Shown here: one piece after another, positions 36,222 through 48,163 of the stretch
How the letters are laid out: every line of letters begins with the position of its first letter
Position numbering within the stretch: the first letter of the stretch is position 1
Source: Paramacrobiotus metropolitanus
Lineage: Eukaryota; Tardigrada; Eutardigrada; Parachela; Macrobiotidae
Reading direction: 5' to 3'
Length of the DNA stretch: 64,000 bases
Assembly (NCBI RefSeq): GCF_019649055.1
Contig: NW_026570226.1
Span: forward strand, 806,001 to 870,000
Notes under the pieces: model-generated
Told to the model about the DNA's origin: nothing
Seen by the model: only the letters and a program-made list of their open reading frames with translations
Databases searched by the model: none
Program-made: the position numbers and the translations under genes

Positions 36222-37024
36222 TCAGACTGGATTCGCAGGACGTTTGGCAATCCATTCGCGAATACCGGGTAGATTGCGAACATGTTCGGTGTGGACTTTC
36301 AGTCGCGGGTATTTGTCCACGATGTGTGCGTCCATGCTGCAAAGTTTTTCCAGGAAAATCGTTACAGCAAAATCTGCCCAAGTGGGATCTTTGCCGACTA
36401 GGTACTGGCTGCCAGAATTGTGTTCCAACTTCCGGTTCAGTCCGTCCAAATACGGAATCACTGTCTCTCCGATGTACTTCTCCTTAATGCTTTTTGCCAG
36501 CTGCTCGTCCTTAGCCCGGAGCGCTCCAGCGTATCTGATGTAATCCTTCGATGCATCTTTATTTGAATGAAAGGAAAATAAAATAGTTAAACGTAATATA
36601 AACTGATAAATTGTTTACTATAAATGACTGTCATTTATTCACACGGGAATTTTTTTACGCAATCGTAGTATTGCATCGACAGAAATACCGAAATTGTATA
36701 ATGTATCCCTATAAATAAACCGAAATTCTTACCACCAAGATAATCCACAACAGCATCAGCTTCCGCTTCCTCCCAGGCATTGTGTCCAGCCACCTTGAAT
36801 GTGCGTGCCAAGTAGCGAGCGATGGCCTGACTCTGCGACAACGGTTTACCGTCCACTTCCAGGTAGGGCAGTGTGCCGTCCGGTGTGGTTGGTTTCACCG
36901 CCGGCCACTGAGCATGTTCAATGCGTTTATCTTCGAAGTCTTGCCCGGCATAATGAAAAATCCAACGCGGAAGTTCAGCACGACCGGGCAGATTGAAATA
37001 AATCAGTTTGTATTTATGAACCAT
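36222..37024 (-). CDS. Sigma-class glutathione S-transferase 2
   Basis: Exons 37024-36733 and 36556-36222 join in frame to 208 residues. It has the same architecture as GST 1: YKLIYFNLPGRAELPRW with the catalytic Tyr, GTLPYLEVDGKPLSQSQ, then KDPTWADFAV and the end EWIAKRPANPV. One intron site is shared with GST 1 (after the YLGG/YVQD region, phase 1), and the extra GST 1 intron is absent. The copies are in inverted orientation and clearly diverged, so the duplication is old. Conjugating activity is likely; the substrate is unknown. Confidence 0.95.
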
Positions 37025-38347
37025 TTTCCGGATATTAGTTCAAATAAGTAAAAGCAAAACGAATTATTGCGAAATTGTATTTTGAAATTATCTGCCGCGG
37101 AAACAGTATATTGCAAAAATTTATATAGTCGTTAGGAGCGTAATTGTTAGTATACTCGTAGCACTTCTAGGCAATTATTTAACGAAAACTGATAGCGTAA
37201 TCTACAACGCTGCAAGAACCTGAACGTCTTCTTATCGCGAATTTTCTGCTGTGCTGCGAACTAATCTTTTGCTGTGCTATGCCAATGAATAAACTGCGGC
37301 AAATAATTCGCTGATTAGGCTCACGCGCGTTATATACCAGGCCAGTTAGTTTGCATACTAGGTATCTCAACCCAGCACCGGTCGCACTACCGGTCTTGGC
37401 AGCAGTACAAATAATTCTACGATAATTATTCTGTTAGCTATTCCAGCCTATTCGGCACAGAGATTCCGTTTAATCATTGTTTATTCGAGCAAATAATGCA
37501 CACACGAGACATCAAATATGCCGTTATACTGTATGATCACGACTGTATGATCGTGCGCTTTTTCATCTGCTTATTTCAAACTGTCTGACGGTGAGCAGTT
37601 TCGGTGCACTTTAATGCACTGAGAATCCATTGATTATTCTCGAGAATACCTGTCTGCTGAATAGAATCAGTTACACATTTCATTACTGATTTTTTAATCA
37701 ACACACAATTACTATTTAGAGGACCGGGATGTGAAATTCGTTTGAAATCAAAACCTGTAAAAATAGATAATACATAAACTGCAGCTACTGCAATTGCTCA
37801 CATAATGTACAATAATATGTAACTGAACTTTACCAATACGATGCAGACGCAAATCACCAGTCTGGCCAGTAAGAAGCAAAGACGTTAGTAAGTAATAAGT
37901 CCAACAGAAATAGTAAAATCAAGAAAGAAACAGCATCCCAATGTCCCACATGGTAAACAATCCAACGATAACCAAAATTTTATTTTCTCATGGAAATGAT
38001 ACACGACTACTGAGGAATAAAAAACGGTGAGAATTATCGACATCAGTCACATCACAACAAGGTAATGAAAAACATCTTCCAAATACGGGCAACAACATTC
38101 CGCGCTCATATTGTATGTACATACAAGCGCCACGATATACAAACAACAATATAATGCCACAACATGCAAAATTGGCGACAAAAATCTCAGAAGAACATCA
38201 TCATGCAACAAGATAAAACTAAAAATATGCCTATATTAGATTAATTTGGCAATAAGATAAAACTAATGAAAACACGCTCTTGGGAATGAGCAAAAGGACG
38301 AAGGCATCCAGTGAAACAACCAGTTTAATACTGAACTCTTTTTGAAA
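37025..38347. other. Intergenic region, no gene seen
   Basis: About 1.3 kb between the GST 2 start and the RSKR stop. It is AT-rich, without coding signals I can support. The GST 2 promoter should be near 37025-37300. Confidence 0.45.
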
Positions 38348-41092
38348 TTATCCATCCATGAAATCGAACTCATCCATCTGCGGAAAAAAGGCAATTAAAA
38401 ATGTCTATATACAAATTCAAGGTTTTACAAACATTCAATTTAACAATTATACATCCTACGCATTATAATGTAACGGCCCTTGGGCAACAAAATACACATG
38501 CCGGACGACCACAACACTGCCGTAACAAGATCTACAGTAGTGGCCATGGTTCAGTTTTAGAAACCAAATTGCAATTTATATCGGTATCGCAACACGAGCA
38601 ACCATGGTTTATGCCTAGAGTGCTCCTGTACCATTTCGTGATACATAGCACTGTACTAACAAATTTAAAATCACTTACGGATTGATCGACATTTACGGAC
38701 TGATCGACATCTTGGGAATGGTTCTGATTCGAAAAATGCATAAAGGTAAACGGGCAAATAGCTTTGCGGTGCACTTGGGCAAAGCTCAATCCACAAAAGA
38801 ACGCCTCGGCACTGATCTGTTTGAAGTCCGTCAAACGCCGCGATGGCACCTTCTTCAGTAACCTTTCAATCAGCAATTTGGCTGAAGCCGAAATACAGAG
38901 CGCCGGACCATCCGGCACAGTGTACGAGTGGTTCAAAACTTTTTCTGCCATGACGACATGATCCTTCTCTGACAAAAGGGGGTATCCCCCCGTTAACAGG
39001 GTATACAACACAATGCCGAAGGACCACCAGTCGGCGGCGAACGAGTATGGCTCGCCCAAGAGTACTTCCGGAGCCATGTAATTGAGTGTGCCGCAAATAG
39101 TCTAAACAAAAAGTTCACCAAAAGGTCACCGGCTTGAAAGGTCACTGTATAAATGTAATATCTGATAATTGTATCTTATATAAACGGAATACATATACAA
39201 CACTATTATTATTACCATGGCGCGAGGCTCCTCCGTGGTGTAGCGGGCAAGCCCGAAGTCCGATATCTTCAGATGACCATTGATATCCACCAGGATATTA
39301 CCAAGTTTCAGATCCCGATATATGATGCCGTTTGTATGCAGGAAGTCAAGTGCCAGGGCGATTTCTGCACCCCACACCTGCACTACCGCCTCGGGAAAGG
39401 CTCCGAAGTTTTTCCAGATCGCAGCCAGATCACCACCAGGAAAGTACTCAGTAACTGCAACGAAGAAATCAACTGTACACAATCTGTACCCGTAAAATCA
39501 GGAAAGCGTATCGCAAGGAAGGAGACTATTACGCCTATCAGACCACAGTCCGGTATGGAGTGTAGTAACTGTCGACAATAAGCTGCTGCTAAAAAGCGGG
39601 GAGCGGTTTTATTTACTTATTTAACAACCTACTCTTAACAAAAAGCAATTACAAACAATATAATGCAGCTACTTCGTCTTATATTGCAGGCATTCAGTAC
39701 TAATTGTAAGTACTTCAACGTGACGAAGCATTGCGTCTGAATAAGACGTAACAACAAGTCAAAAAAAAGACTGAACTTTTTTTATTTCGCTTATTACTTA
39801 CCGATATAAACGTGGGTGCGGGACTGCCATGTGGCAACAGCCGAGACCAGGAACGGATGCCGTGACGTTCTCTGGATAATGGCTTCGGTTTTGGCTTGGT
39901 TAACCGCATGGGTGCGGATGATGCTATCTTTGGACATTCGCTTCATGGCGTATTCTTCGCGGCTATTGCGCATACAAATCTTGGAAACGTCGCTGAACTT
40001 ACCACGTGATATCTCTTTCACAATCTACAAGGAAATACAAAAATGGTTGTATCCCTGGATGATGCTATTCAAACGAAAATTCTTAGCCGAATGAATGAAA
40101 ACGCAAGATCTTCTACACGCAGTACTAAGTAATACAAATTTTCTGTAGAACTGCATGCCGTAAGGCAAGCACTAATGGACTAACCTCAAAACTTCTGGCG
40201 GCAGGAGGTTGCTTATTAATAGGGAATTCGGGCAGAAACAGCGACTCCTTCACGGTTACCGGCCAGACAGTTTTGTACTCGTAAGCCGACGGGTTGGGAA
40301 CGTTTGTCCATCGTTTTTCACATCGTCCACGACTCCGGCGTCGTTTAAAATTTGTACTTCCGGTCGACGAATTCGATCCTGTTGATGTTACCGACCCGCC
40401 ACTGGACGAGATACTGCTACTAAAGCTCTGAAACAATATCAACGCACAATAATATTCTGAACTATTTCACAAATTCAAAAAATACTTGCACAAACGGCAA
40501 ACATTCTAAAATACTATTTTAATACACTGGCTGCATATCTTCGAAATTCTTTTTGCTTCGTTGAGTGGCATAAAATCTATTCGAAAGTGTTAGTTCATAG
40601 ATGCCCCTTGCCCAGTTTCATCGCACATCTTAACATTTTTAATATCATCAGAACATGTGCACGTGCAACCGGAAGTCACCACAGAGCGACGCGTTAACAT
40701 TAAAGTTCGAATTAGTTTCACCAATAAAGCATGATACAAGTAGGGCCTACCTTTGAAACTGAACCATAATCGCTATCCGTGCTGGATGGACGATAGGAAA
40801 TTAAACTACATGACGATTTCTCGGAACAGGATACAGGATCCTCGCATCTTTTCTTCCTGAGGTGAAGTTTTGGCACGGTATACTTAGCAGCGTTTTTGAT
40901 GCGCTGGAGAAGTGTCAGCTTATAGCAATTCCCACATGTGGCCATGTGCAGATCAGGATGCGATGCACAGCTGAAATACACTCCCGTAATGCTGGAAATT
41001 CCGTGGATGGGATGGCGATGCGGTTTGACTTTGGGTAACCATCCATGTCTGTTATTTCGTCCAGCCGCCGGTAGTGTCTCTGCATTGCCCAT
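38348..41092 (-). CDS. RSKR: Ribosomal protein S6 kinase-related protein (RSKR/SgK494-like)
   Basis: AGC-type serine/threonine kinase. Exons 41092-40751, 40427-40185, 40024-39802, 39472-39216, 39101-38679 and 38377-38348 join in frame to 505 residues. It starts MGNAETL, where Gly2 could be myristoylated; human RSKR also starts MGxxxC. SLFLPEFPI before the kinase domain is the family signature. Kinase motifs: a loose glycine loop SRGKFSDV, VAIK lysine Lys223 (EYAMKRM), YRDLKLGN with Asp323, DFGLAR (341-346) and MAPEVLLG. The last 10-codon exon encodes MDEFDFMDG, an acidic tail resembling the human C-terminus. A tandem 18-base duplication (VDQSV twice) lies at the exon 5 donor. The gene diverges from COX6A. 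Confidence 0.9.
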
Positions 41093-41566
41093 GTCTCAAA
41101 GGTTGAGATGTGGGGTTTTAATAAGGTCAAACAAATGTAAAGACATGTATATCCAATAACAACGTTAGGGAAAAAAAGTTCAAGAAAATAAAAAAAACAG
41201 GCGATTTCGCGATAACCAGATCGCTTACTGGTGATACTGAATCACTGATGATGGATGCGGTCGCAAGGAAAGATTTCATTTTCCATGGATAAAAATCGAT
41301 GAAGTCAGCTGGGTTGATGGTTCCCAGCTGGCTCCACCTCTCGCGCCAGTGTGTTACAGTAGTGCAGGATGTGCACTCGGAAATGTTCACTAGGGTACAC
41401 CGCGATTGGCCACATCCCTTACTAATCTTTTCAAATTTCACAGTGGGAAAAGCTGGGGCTGGGAAAATTAATGTACATTCACTTGAAAATTATTTCGTAA
41501 TAATTTTATTTTAAGTTTTACTCATAATCTGTTCGAAAAAGCTGTTTGAATTGTGAAAGCTTCAAA
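41093..41566. promoter_or_regulatory. Divergent spacer between RSKR and COX6A
   Basis: Contains a minus-strand exon-like segment at 41226-41464 with acceptor, donor (CCA|GTAAGC) and a 79-codon open frame. A four-base ATGA leader before GTAAAA near 41523 would join in phase. It does not join RSKR in frame, so it may be an untranslated or alternative first exon. Promoters of both genes should be here. Confidence 0.35.
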
Positions 41567-42726
41567 ATGTTCGCGCTGCGTTTGTGTCGGCATATGTCCA
41601 CCAGTATTAAGCCGGGGGGTGGACGAGTTACTGCCAAAGTAACCCAGTTTGCTGGAATTCCTGATCCACGATCCCATAGTAAGTAAACTGTAAGTTTAGA
41701 CATTCAGAAGATTGCCCCTTTGAACAGTGCGAATGCTGAATGCTTATTGTTGTTTTTTAGCTAATCCCAATTTATGGCGCAACTTGACCTTCTTGGTGGC
41801 GCTTCCTGCGGTCGGAGCGTGCATGGTTAACGCTTATCTGGGGGAGAAGGAGCACTGGGCACATCCTGAGCATGCTCGTCCCAAGTTCGTCGCCTACGAA
41901 TACATGCGTCGTCGCACCAAAGTAAGATCCCTAAATCGATAACATTCTTCTTTCAGAAACGTTTTCCTAGTTTAATATTGGCGGTGAACGGGGAAGGGAA
42001 GGCTTTTGTTCTGTTAACGCTAATTGGTAACACAATTATTTAGATCAACTTTCCACTAAGCTTGAACCCCAATTTGTTTGCATTTTCTGATTCTTCTAGT
42101 CTGATGTCTGATCAGTTCTTAATTTGTGCGATTGCATTACGGTATATTATTTAGTTAATGGATTTAGATTATGACTTTGCATAGTATCAAATTTTAATAG
42201 TTTGCAAGTGATTTTTAGAGGGGTGTTTGGAATTTATCGTGCTTTCTGTTTGCGATATGGGTACTGTTTTGATGCAAGTGTATGTGGTGTTACGACGGTT
42301 CAAAAGTTTTCGAAAATTATTTGTTAAAAATTCCTAATAACGCATTCACATGCAAGGTTAAAGTGATAGGTTACCAGTTGTCTTCAGAAGTTGGCTGACT
42401 GCGGGAGCAATGAGTGACTTAAAATTACTTGGGTTGGTGCAACTTGGTGCTGCTACGAGCTGAGTTCAAGTGCACGCGCATACTTCATTTTCGGACTGCT
42501 TCATGCACATTTGTACATACCAGTTTTCGTTTATACTATGGCTACTATCTCCAGCTGTAGCAGCTTGTTAGTTTAAATTTTGGTACTTATGTAGTTACAT
42601 GCGGATTTTTTGCAGCCTTTTCCGTGGGGAGATGGAAATCATTCACTCTTGCACAACCCCATGAAGAACGCTCTTCCCGATGGCTACGAAACTGAACTGC
42701 CAGGAGAGCATGATGAACATCATTAA
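41567..42726 (+). CDS. COX6A: Cytochrome c oxidase subunit 6A
   Basis: Nuclear-encoded small subunit of mitochondrial complex IV in the inner membrane. Exons 41567-41678, 41761-41921 and 42616-42726 join in frame to 127 residues. The N-terminus [13 protein letters not shown] is a basic, serine-bearing mitochondrial presequence. The transmembrane helix is in [40 protein letters not shown] followed by HNP is the family hallmark. The tail GEHDEHH is histidine-rich. The last intron is 694 bases and holds nothing recognised. Confidence 0.95.
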
Positions 42727-43365
42727 ACATCGTAACAATCACGACCGATCGGCATTAACTTTCCTCTTTACGGAAACGGAGTACGTAGGAATATTGTGCT
42801 AGTTGTCATGTGTTCTAAAGGGATAATATCGTGAGTTAGTGGTCGCTGATTTGTTGTCTAAAAATTTTGACCATATGTACGGTATGTTGCAATCGTGTGA
42901 CTATTTGGTTGTAAAAAAAGAAAATGTGCGATTGCCCATGGAAATGCAGTGTTTTCCTTATTAGCTGACCTGACCATGTGCTATGGTGTAGTAGTTCGAA
43001 AGAAACATACATCCATACTGGAGCAATTTTTAATGGTAAGTTAACCGGATCAAACGAACATTCCACATCGTAATTATCTGCGTTAGTAAAAAAAGGACAA
43101 TCACATATTCCAGCCATAAATTATTTGTAAAAGAACATCAGAAAGATAAGAAAAGCAGAATACATGACACCAACGAAAGCACAACAGCGACCACTGACGA
43201 CAATCGTCAGCAAGAGTACGAAACCGGTTAATAAAGAAATCTTATAAATTAACCCGACAGCACGAACGAGGTATGTATCCGAACGCAGTTGGCATCTATC
43301 CCATTTGCGATCCAACAATCCAACAAGCTTGGCATGTCAGATTCAAATCACTCCAAAAAACTGGT
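42727..43365. other. Convergent 3' flanks of COX6A and TANGO1
   Basis: No gene is supported. Likely the 3' UTRs of both genes. Minus-strand ORFs at 42836-43318 lack any family signal. Confidence 0.45.
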
Positions 43366-46300
43366 TCATCTTTTACTTCGATCACGCTTTTTCTCTCGTT
43401 CGGTATCAGAATCATCCAAATATCCATCCTTTCCATTACGCGAATACTCTTGAGCATTCTTCTTGCCAACTTTCCTCTCCCGCACCCGATCGCGTTCCTG
43501 TTCTCGTCCGGGACTATGGGGCGATATATAGCCACTGGAGCCGGCGCTATGGGAAAGCACATGTTGTTTGAAGGCCTCGAAAGTCGGCGGTGGTGGACCG
43601 GGTGGATACGGCATTCCCCCAAACATCATCGGAGGCGTGGCGATTCCAGGTGGGGATGCTGCCCCATTAGAAATTTGGGGAATAATTACGGCCGGCACCT
43701 GTTCACCATATTTCCGACACAACTCCTCCAGCTGTTGGCGCACGACAATCGTTTCCTGACGAGCCATTAATGCATCGCGCTGAGCTTTATCCGCAGCAAT
43801 TCGGAAAGACTGACAGCGCAGCTGCAGCTGGGATTCCCTTTCGCGCTTGATGGTCTCGATTTCGTCCTGTAGACGATGTACCTGTTTTCGGTAGCTGCGT
43901 GCTTCGTCGGTTTTCTCCTGGAGTTCACGAGCGCTGACCCCACCAGATCCGTCTGTGCTCCGAACTTTCCGTATCTCCTCTTCTTTTTCGCCTAGTAACT
44001 GCTTCAATAACCTGACATTGCTGGCTGCTTCATCCCGCTCGGTCTGTAATGCCGCCAGTTTGGTTGAGCTGATATCGGTTGACGATGCACTCTGAATATC
44101 GGTTCGTAGAGCATCGTTTTCGGATTGCAACTGTTGCAGGCTAATACGAAGAGAAGTAAGTTCAGCCTCCTTCGCAGCATCATAACCGTTAGTAACCGCC
44201 CCTCCGATCGGCCTTCGTTCCATTTCGATAAGTCTTGATTTTGTGCCATCCAGTTCCCGGCGCAAATCATCCCGCTCTTTTCTGATAAGTACCACTTCCG
44301 TCATCATTTCATTGTTCTTGCTTAATAAATTCGCATGTGTTTCTCGGTGATCTTTCAGAAGCTGTTCATTTTCGGTTATTGTTTTCTTTAATCCCACAGC
44401 GCTGTTCCTTAAATTACTGCATTCTAAGCACGGCGCTGGCGGCCCATCGGGGAGTTTTGGTATGATACCCGGTGGCGGAATAGGAAGAATCATCGATCTC
44501 GCCCGTTCCGTTTCCTGTTTCTCTTTCACTAACTTCTGTACTTGCTCACGTAATACTATCAATTCCGTATCTTTTTTATGGTCGTATTCCTCAAAACCGC
44601 GTTCCAGGGCTTTTCTAATATTCCGATCTCTGGACGCCACGCCCAAAAACACAGTGGCCGCAGCAGCGAAAATCATCATCCCGATCAAGCGCAAACTCGC
44701 AGACACCTTTTCGAATTCCGCTACAACCAACAACCAGTATTTCGTAGCTACAACCATGCCGCCGTGGAGCATGGATTTCTCGTTGGGCTTATCCTCCGAT
44801 GACTTCACAGGCTCTGACAATCCCGGTTCATATTCGACAACATCCAGAGGCTCGATATCATCGCACGAACCTTCCCCGCCACCAGTCCGGGCCGAGCATG
44901 TTCCACCCACCACTTCTTCGGCCGGGACGGATTCAGTGTCCGGTGCAGTTGAAGGTGGAAGCCCATGATCATGGTGATGATGGCCGTGATCATCGTGATG
45001 GTCGTGATGATGATCATGATGGCTGTGATCATGACTGTCGTGATCGTGGTTATGGTTTTCCTCCGAAGTCTGTTTCTCTTCAGAACCTAAAGAGAACAAA
45101 TTATCACAATCAAGCTTTCCGATATTTCAATGAAGTCATTTCGAAAGCATTTTTTGTTACAGCCACATATTAACATATCAATGTACCCTCAGATATGGCC
45201 GGTACGCCGCGACCTCCACGATTAATAAATCTCGCTCGTCCGTGTTTATTGTACCGGTCAACCGATTGAACAGCGGCTTCCATATCGGTCGCCGGTAAGG
45301 CGTTGTCCGATAATCCAGGAATTCTGGGCGCCTCCGTGGCTGTGGCCGGATCCAGGGGCGGCGGAACTGGATATCCTTCAGACGGTTCTTTGTCCAGAGC
45401 TTCGTTTAAAAATCCCGGTATCGTTTTTCCTTCCATGCGATCCAGAACCAACTGAGTATAGTTCACAGGGGCATGTGTGGCATCTTCTGGCGGAATGAAC
45501 GTGAAATTCGCATTAACCAACAGAGCCTGTTCTACCGGAAGATCTGCTGGACTTATCGCACTATTTGCCACTCCAACGGCTGATTCCGACTGCACTGAGT
45601 CAGCGGCTTTGGGTTTATCCGAATGCGAATGTTCCTCATGATGATGATGTACTTTTTCTTCAACTGCTTTCTCGTCACGTGAAGTGCTGAGTGGCTGCTC
45701 TGAAATAACATTCCCCGATTCTTTTTTCTCAAGTTTTTCATGCGCATGATCATGGTGGTCGTGGTCATGTTCGTGATCGTGATGAGCATGGTCATGGTGT
45801 CCGTGATGATCATGTCCGTGGTGGTGTGCATGTCCGTGGTGATCATGTGAATGGTCATGCGCTCCATGATGGTGATGATGGTGGTGATCGTGAAAACGAT
45901 TGGCAACTTTCGTGGTGAACACAGGTCGCGGGTGATCCAGGTCCAACTGCGGCATGCCACCATAATTATTCCGCATGGGATCCTGAAATGTAACTTTAGG
46001 CTCCGGCATTTTAGGAATAGTGGAAGGCTGTTGGATCGGAACAGCCGGAGTGGCTGCAGGAAGAGGTGACTCTTTAATGGAGGCAGTGGGAGCAACGGTG
46101 GATGTTTCCATAACTGGATCAACAACAAGAGTTTTCTTGGTTTCATCCAGCGCGGGTTGCTTCGTTAAATCTGGCGTAGGCCCTGACGGCTTTGGAGGCT
46201 AAAAAATATTGGAACATCGTAAATTCACATCATAAATTCACATTTACCGGGTGGAATCACAAAAAGAAAACAAAATAGCAAATAAAAAAAAGAAACATGC

Positions 46301-48163
46301 AGTATCGCAACACAAAGTTTAGTTAATGTTAGAAAAGATTCAGTACTGTTAAAAAATATACCTCCGCAGGTACCGATTCGCCAATTTTTTCCTTAGGTTT
46401 TTCCGGCGCTTGGGTTTTGGCATTATCAGTTCCGCTCACATTTTGCGCCTGGATGGGGTCAACTGCATTGGATGGAGTGCTATCACCGGATGGGGTTTCC
46501 GGTTTAACGTCTGCACTCTTCTGTTCCGTACCCCTTCCTAAATCCGCTGTTCTCTCAGCAACGATCGCTGCCGATTTGTCCTCTTTAGCGATTTCCGAAA
46601 CCATATTAACAGTTACATCAGCATCAGCTCGTGGTTCTTCTTTGGCGATGTTGTTCGTCAAAGGCTGGTCTGCCGTGCCGTCTGCCGCTTTTTTCTCCTT
46701 CGGCTCATCCGTTTTATCGCCAAGTTCTACAGAAATACACAAAACTAACTCCAGAAATCACACACATACTGTACACAGAACGGGCTGCTCAACCAGATTA
46801 TCGCATCGATAGGGAACTTCTCACAGTTGACGACTTGTAATATACAAATGTAAATTTGTATACCTACTGGCCACGCAATATACAACTCCTCACAAATTGG
46901 CGTACGACCATAACTACGTGCATGATGCATGACCTGCGCCGCAGGTCATGCACGTCGCGGTTAATCGGTTAATCCAACAAAATGATTTTGGAGGCAACCG
47001 CATTTCACTGATCTTGAACATTTTTTCGATATTATTACTTATTACAATCCATAAACATCAATACGATTTTCTCGGTCTACCTTGAGGTTTTGCCTCTGCC
47101 GGTTGATTTGCCGTGCTTTCCGCAGCGGTACTATCTTTTTGTGGGATAGCCTCAACCTTCTCCACGTCCGATTTCACTGCTGCAGTGCCAGAATCCGATT
47201 CATCTTTCGGACTGCCGCCAGCCACGGCATTACTTTCAACTTGCTTCGTATTCTGCGGACTGTCTTCGCTTTTTGGCTGATCGACACCGGCATCACCAGG
47301 TTGCACAGGAATCTGCTCCTTCACGGCATTCTCTGGAACCGGAGCGGGACTTTCTCTGACTGTTTCGTCAACGGGCTTCGGCTGCGTTTTCTCCTCATCA
47401 CCCACGGGTTTCTCCGTATATGGATCCACTTCATATGGAGCTGGGGGTGCTTCGATCGTTTCGTAATTTTTATCGCCCATATGATCTTTCGTGATGGCAA
47501 TGATGGCGCGTGGCAAGAGTCCACGCTTTCCATTGATCTAAAAATAAATTATTATTAATAAATAGAATGATTATTATCACAGCAAATCAGCACTTCAATA
47601 AAATTTTAGAGGACCTTCATTATCCGAAAACATTTATTCAACGTCAAAATCTGAACAATATAATAAAACTATAAATTCAAGCAAACACCCATGCAAACAG
47701 CTCCGTTTACAGTGTTTACTTGTTACCGTGCTGCAATTTTACTGTATTACATAACTACAGAGTACAAGTAGGCATTTTTAACAAAATTCGCTTTACTGAC
47801 CTCAGCATCCACAATAAATGGCTCCTGGGAAAGTCGGTAGATTATAGAATCCTGATGAGCTGGAGCAGCGATATATCCATTTTTGATGGCATCTGGCGGT
47901 GGCTCATAATCATGCGTAGTTCTTCCCTCGAAAACGGGTTCTACAACGTGTCAAGAGCAAGAATCAACACAGTGAATACATCCGTGATCAGCATCTTCCA
48001 ATCAAATATGAGATTACCTATTCTCACCTGTGCATTCTCGATTTTTACAATACCATGTCCCATGTGTCAAGGCCACCAATGAAAAGATCAAACACAGAAT
48101 GAGGAAGAACTGGGACAGTAAGCGCGTGCCCAGTAGCGCGCTGATCCATCCTGACGCTAGCAT
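43366..48163 (-). CDS. MIA3: Transport and Golgi organization protein 1 (TANGO1/MIA3)
   Basis: TANGO1 sits at ER exit sites and helps load bulky cargo such as collagen into COPII carriers. Exons 48163-48028, 47940-47801, 47537-47081, 46726-46362, 46198-45187 and 45086-43366 join in frame to 1,276 residues. Order: signal peptide (FFLILCLIFSLVALTHG); SH3-like luminal domain opening CKNRECTEPVFEG and ending INGKRGLLPRAII; a long Pro/Glu/Lys/Ala-rich luminal stretch; two His/Asp blocks (about 469-520 and 715-745); two hydrophobic segments (KYWLLVVAEF and RLIGMMIFAAAATVFLGVAS, about 836-854), the family's membrane hairpin plus TM; a cytosolic coiled coil to about 1190, with EARSYRKQVHRLQDEIE and AQRDALMARQE like vertebrate TANGO1; and a proline-rich C-terminus (PYPPGPPPPTFEAF). 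The histidine blocks are not a family hallmark. Confidence 0.88.
46926..46952. repeat. Short perfect palindrome in a TANGO1 intron
   Basis: TGCATGACCTGCG, one central base, then CGCAGGTCATGCA: 13-base arms match perfectly. It lies in the third intron, with another partial ATGCATG just left of it. Confidence 0.9.

Noticed and set aside
43273-43770. 165-codon plus-strand ORF
   Set aside because: Antisense shadow of the TANGO1 proline-rich end.
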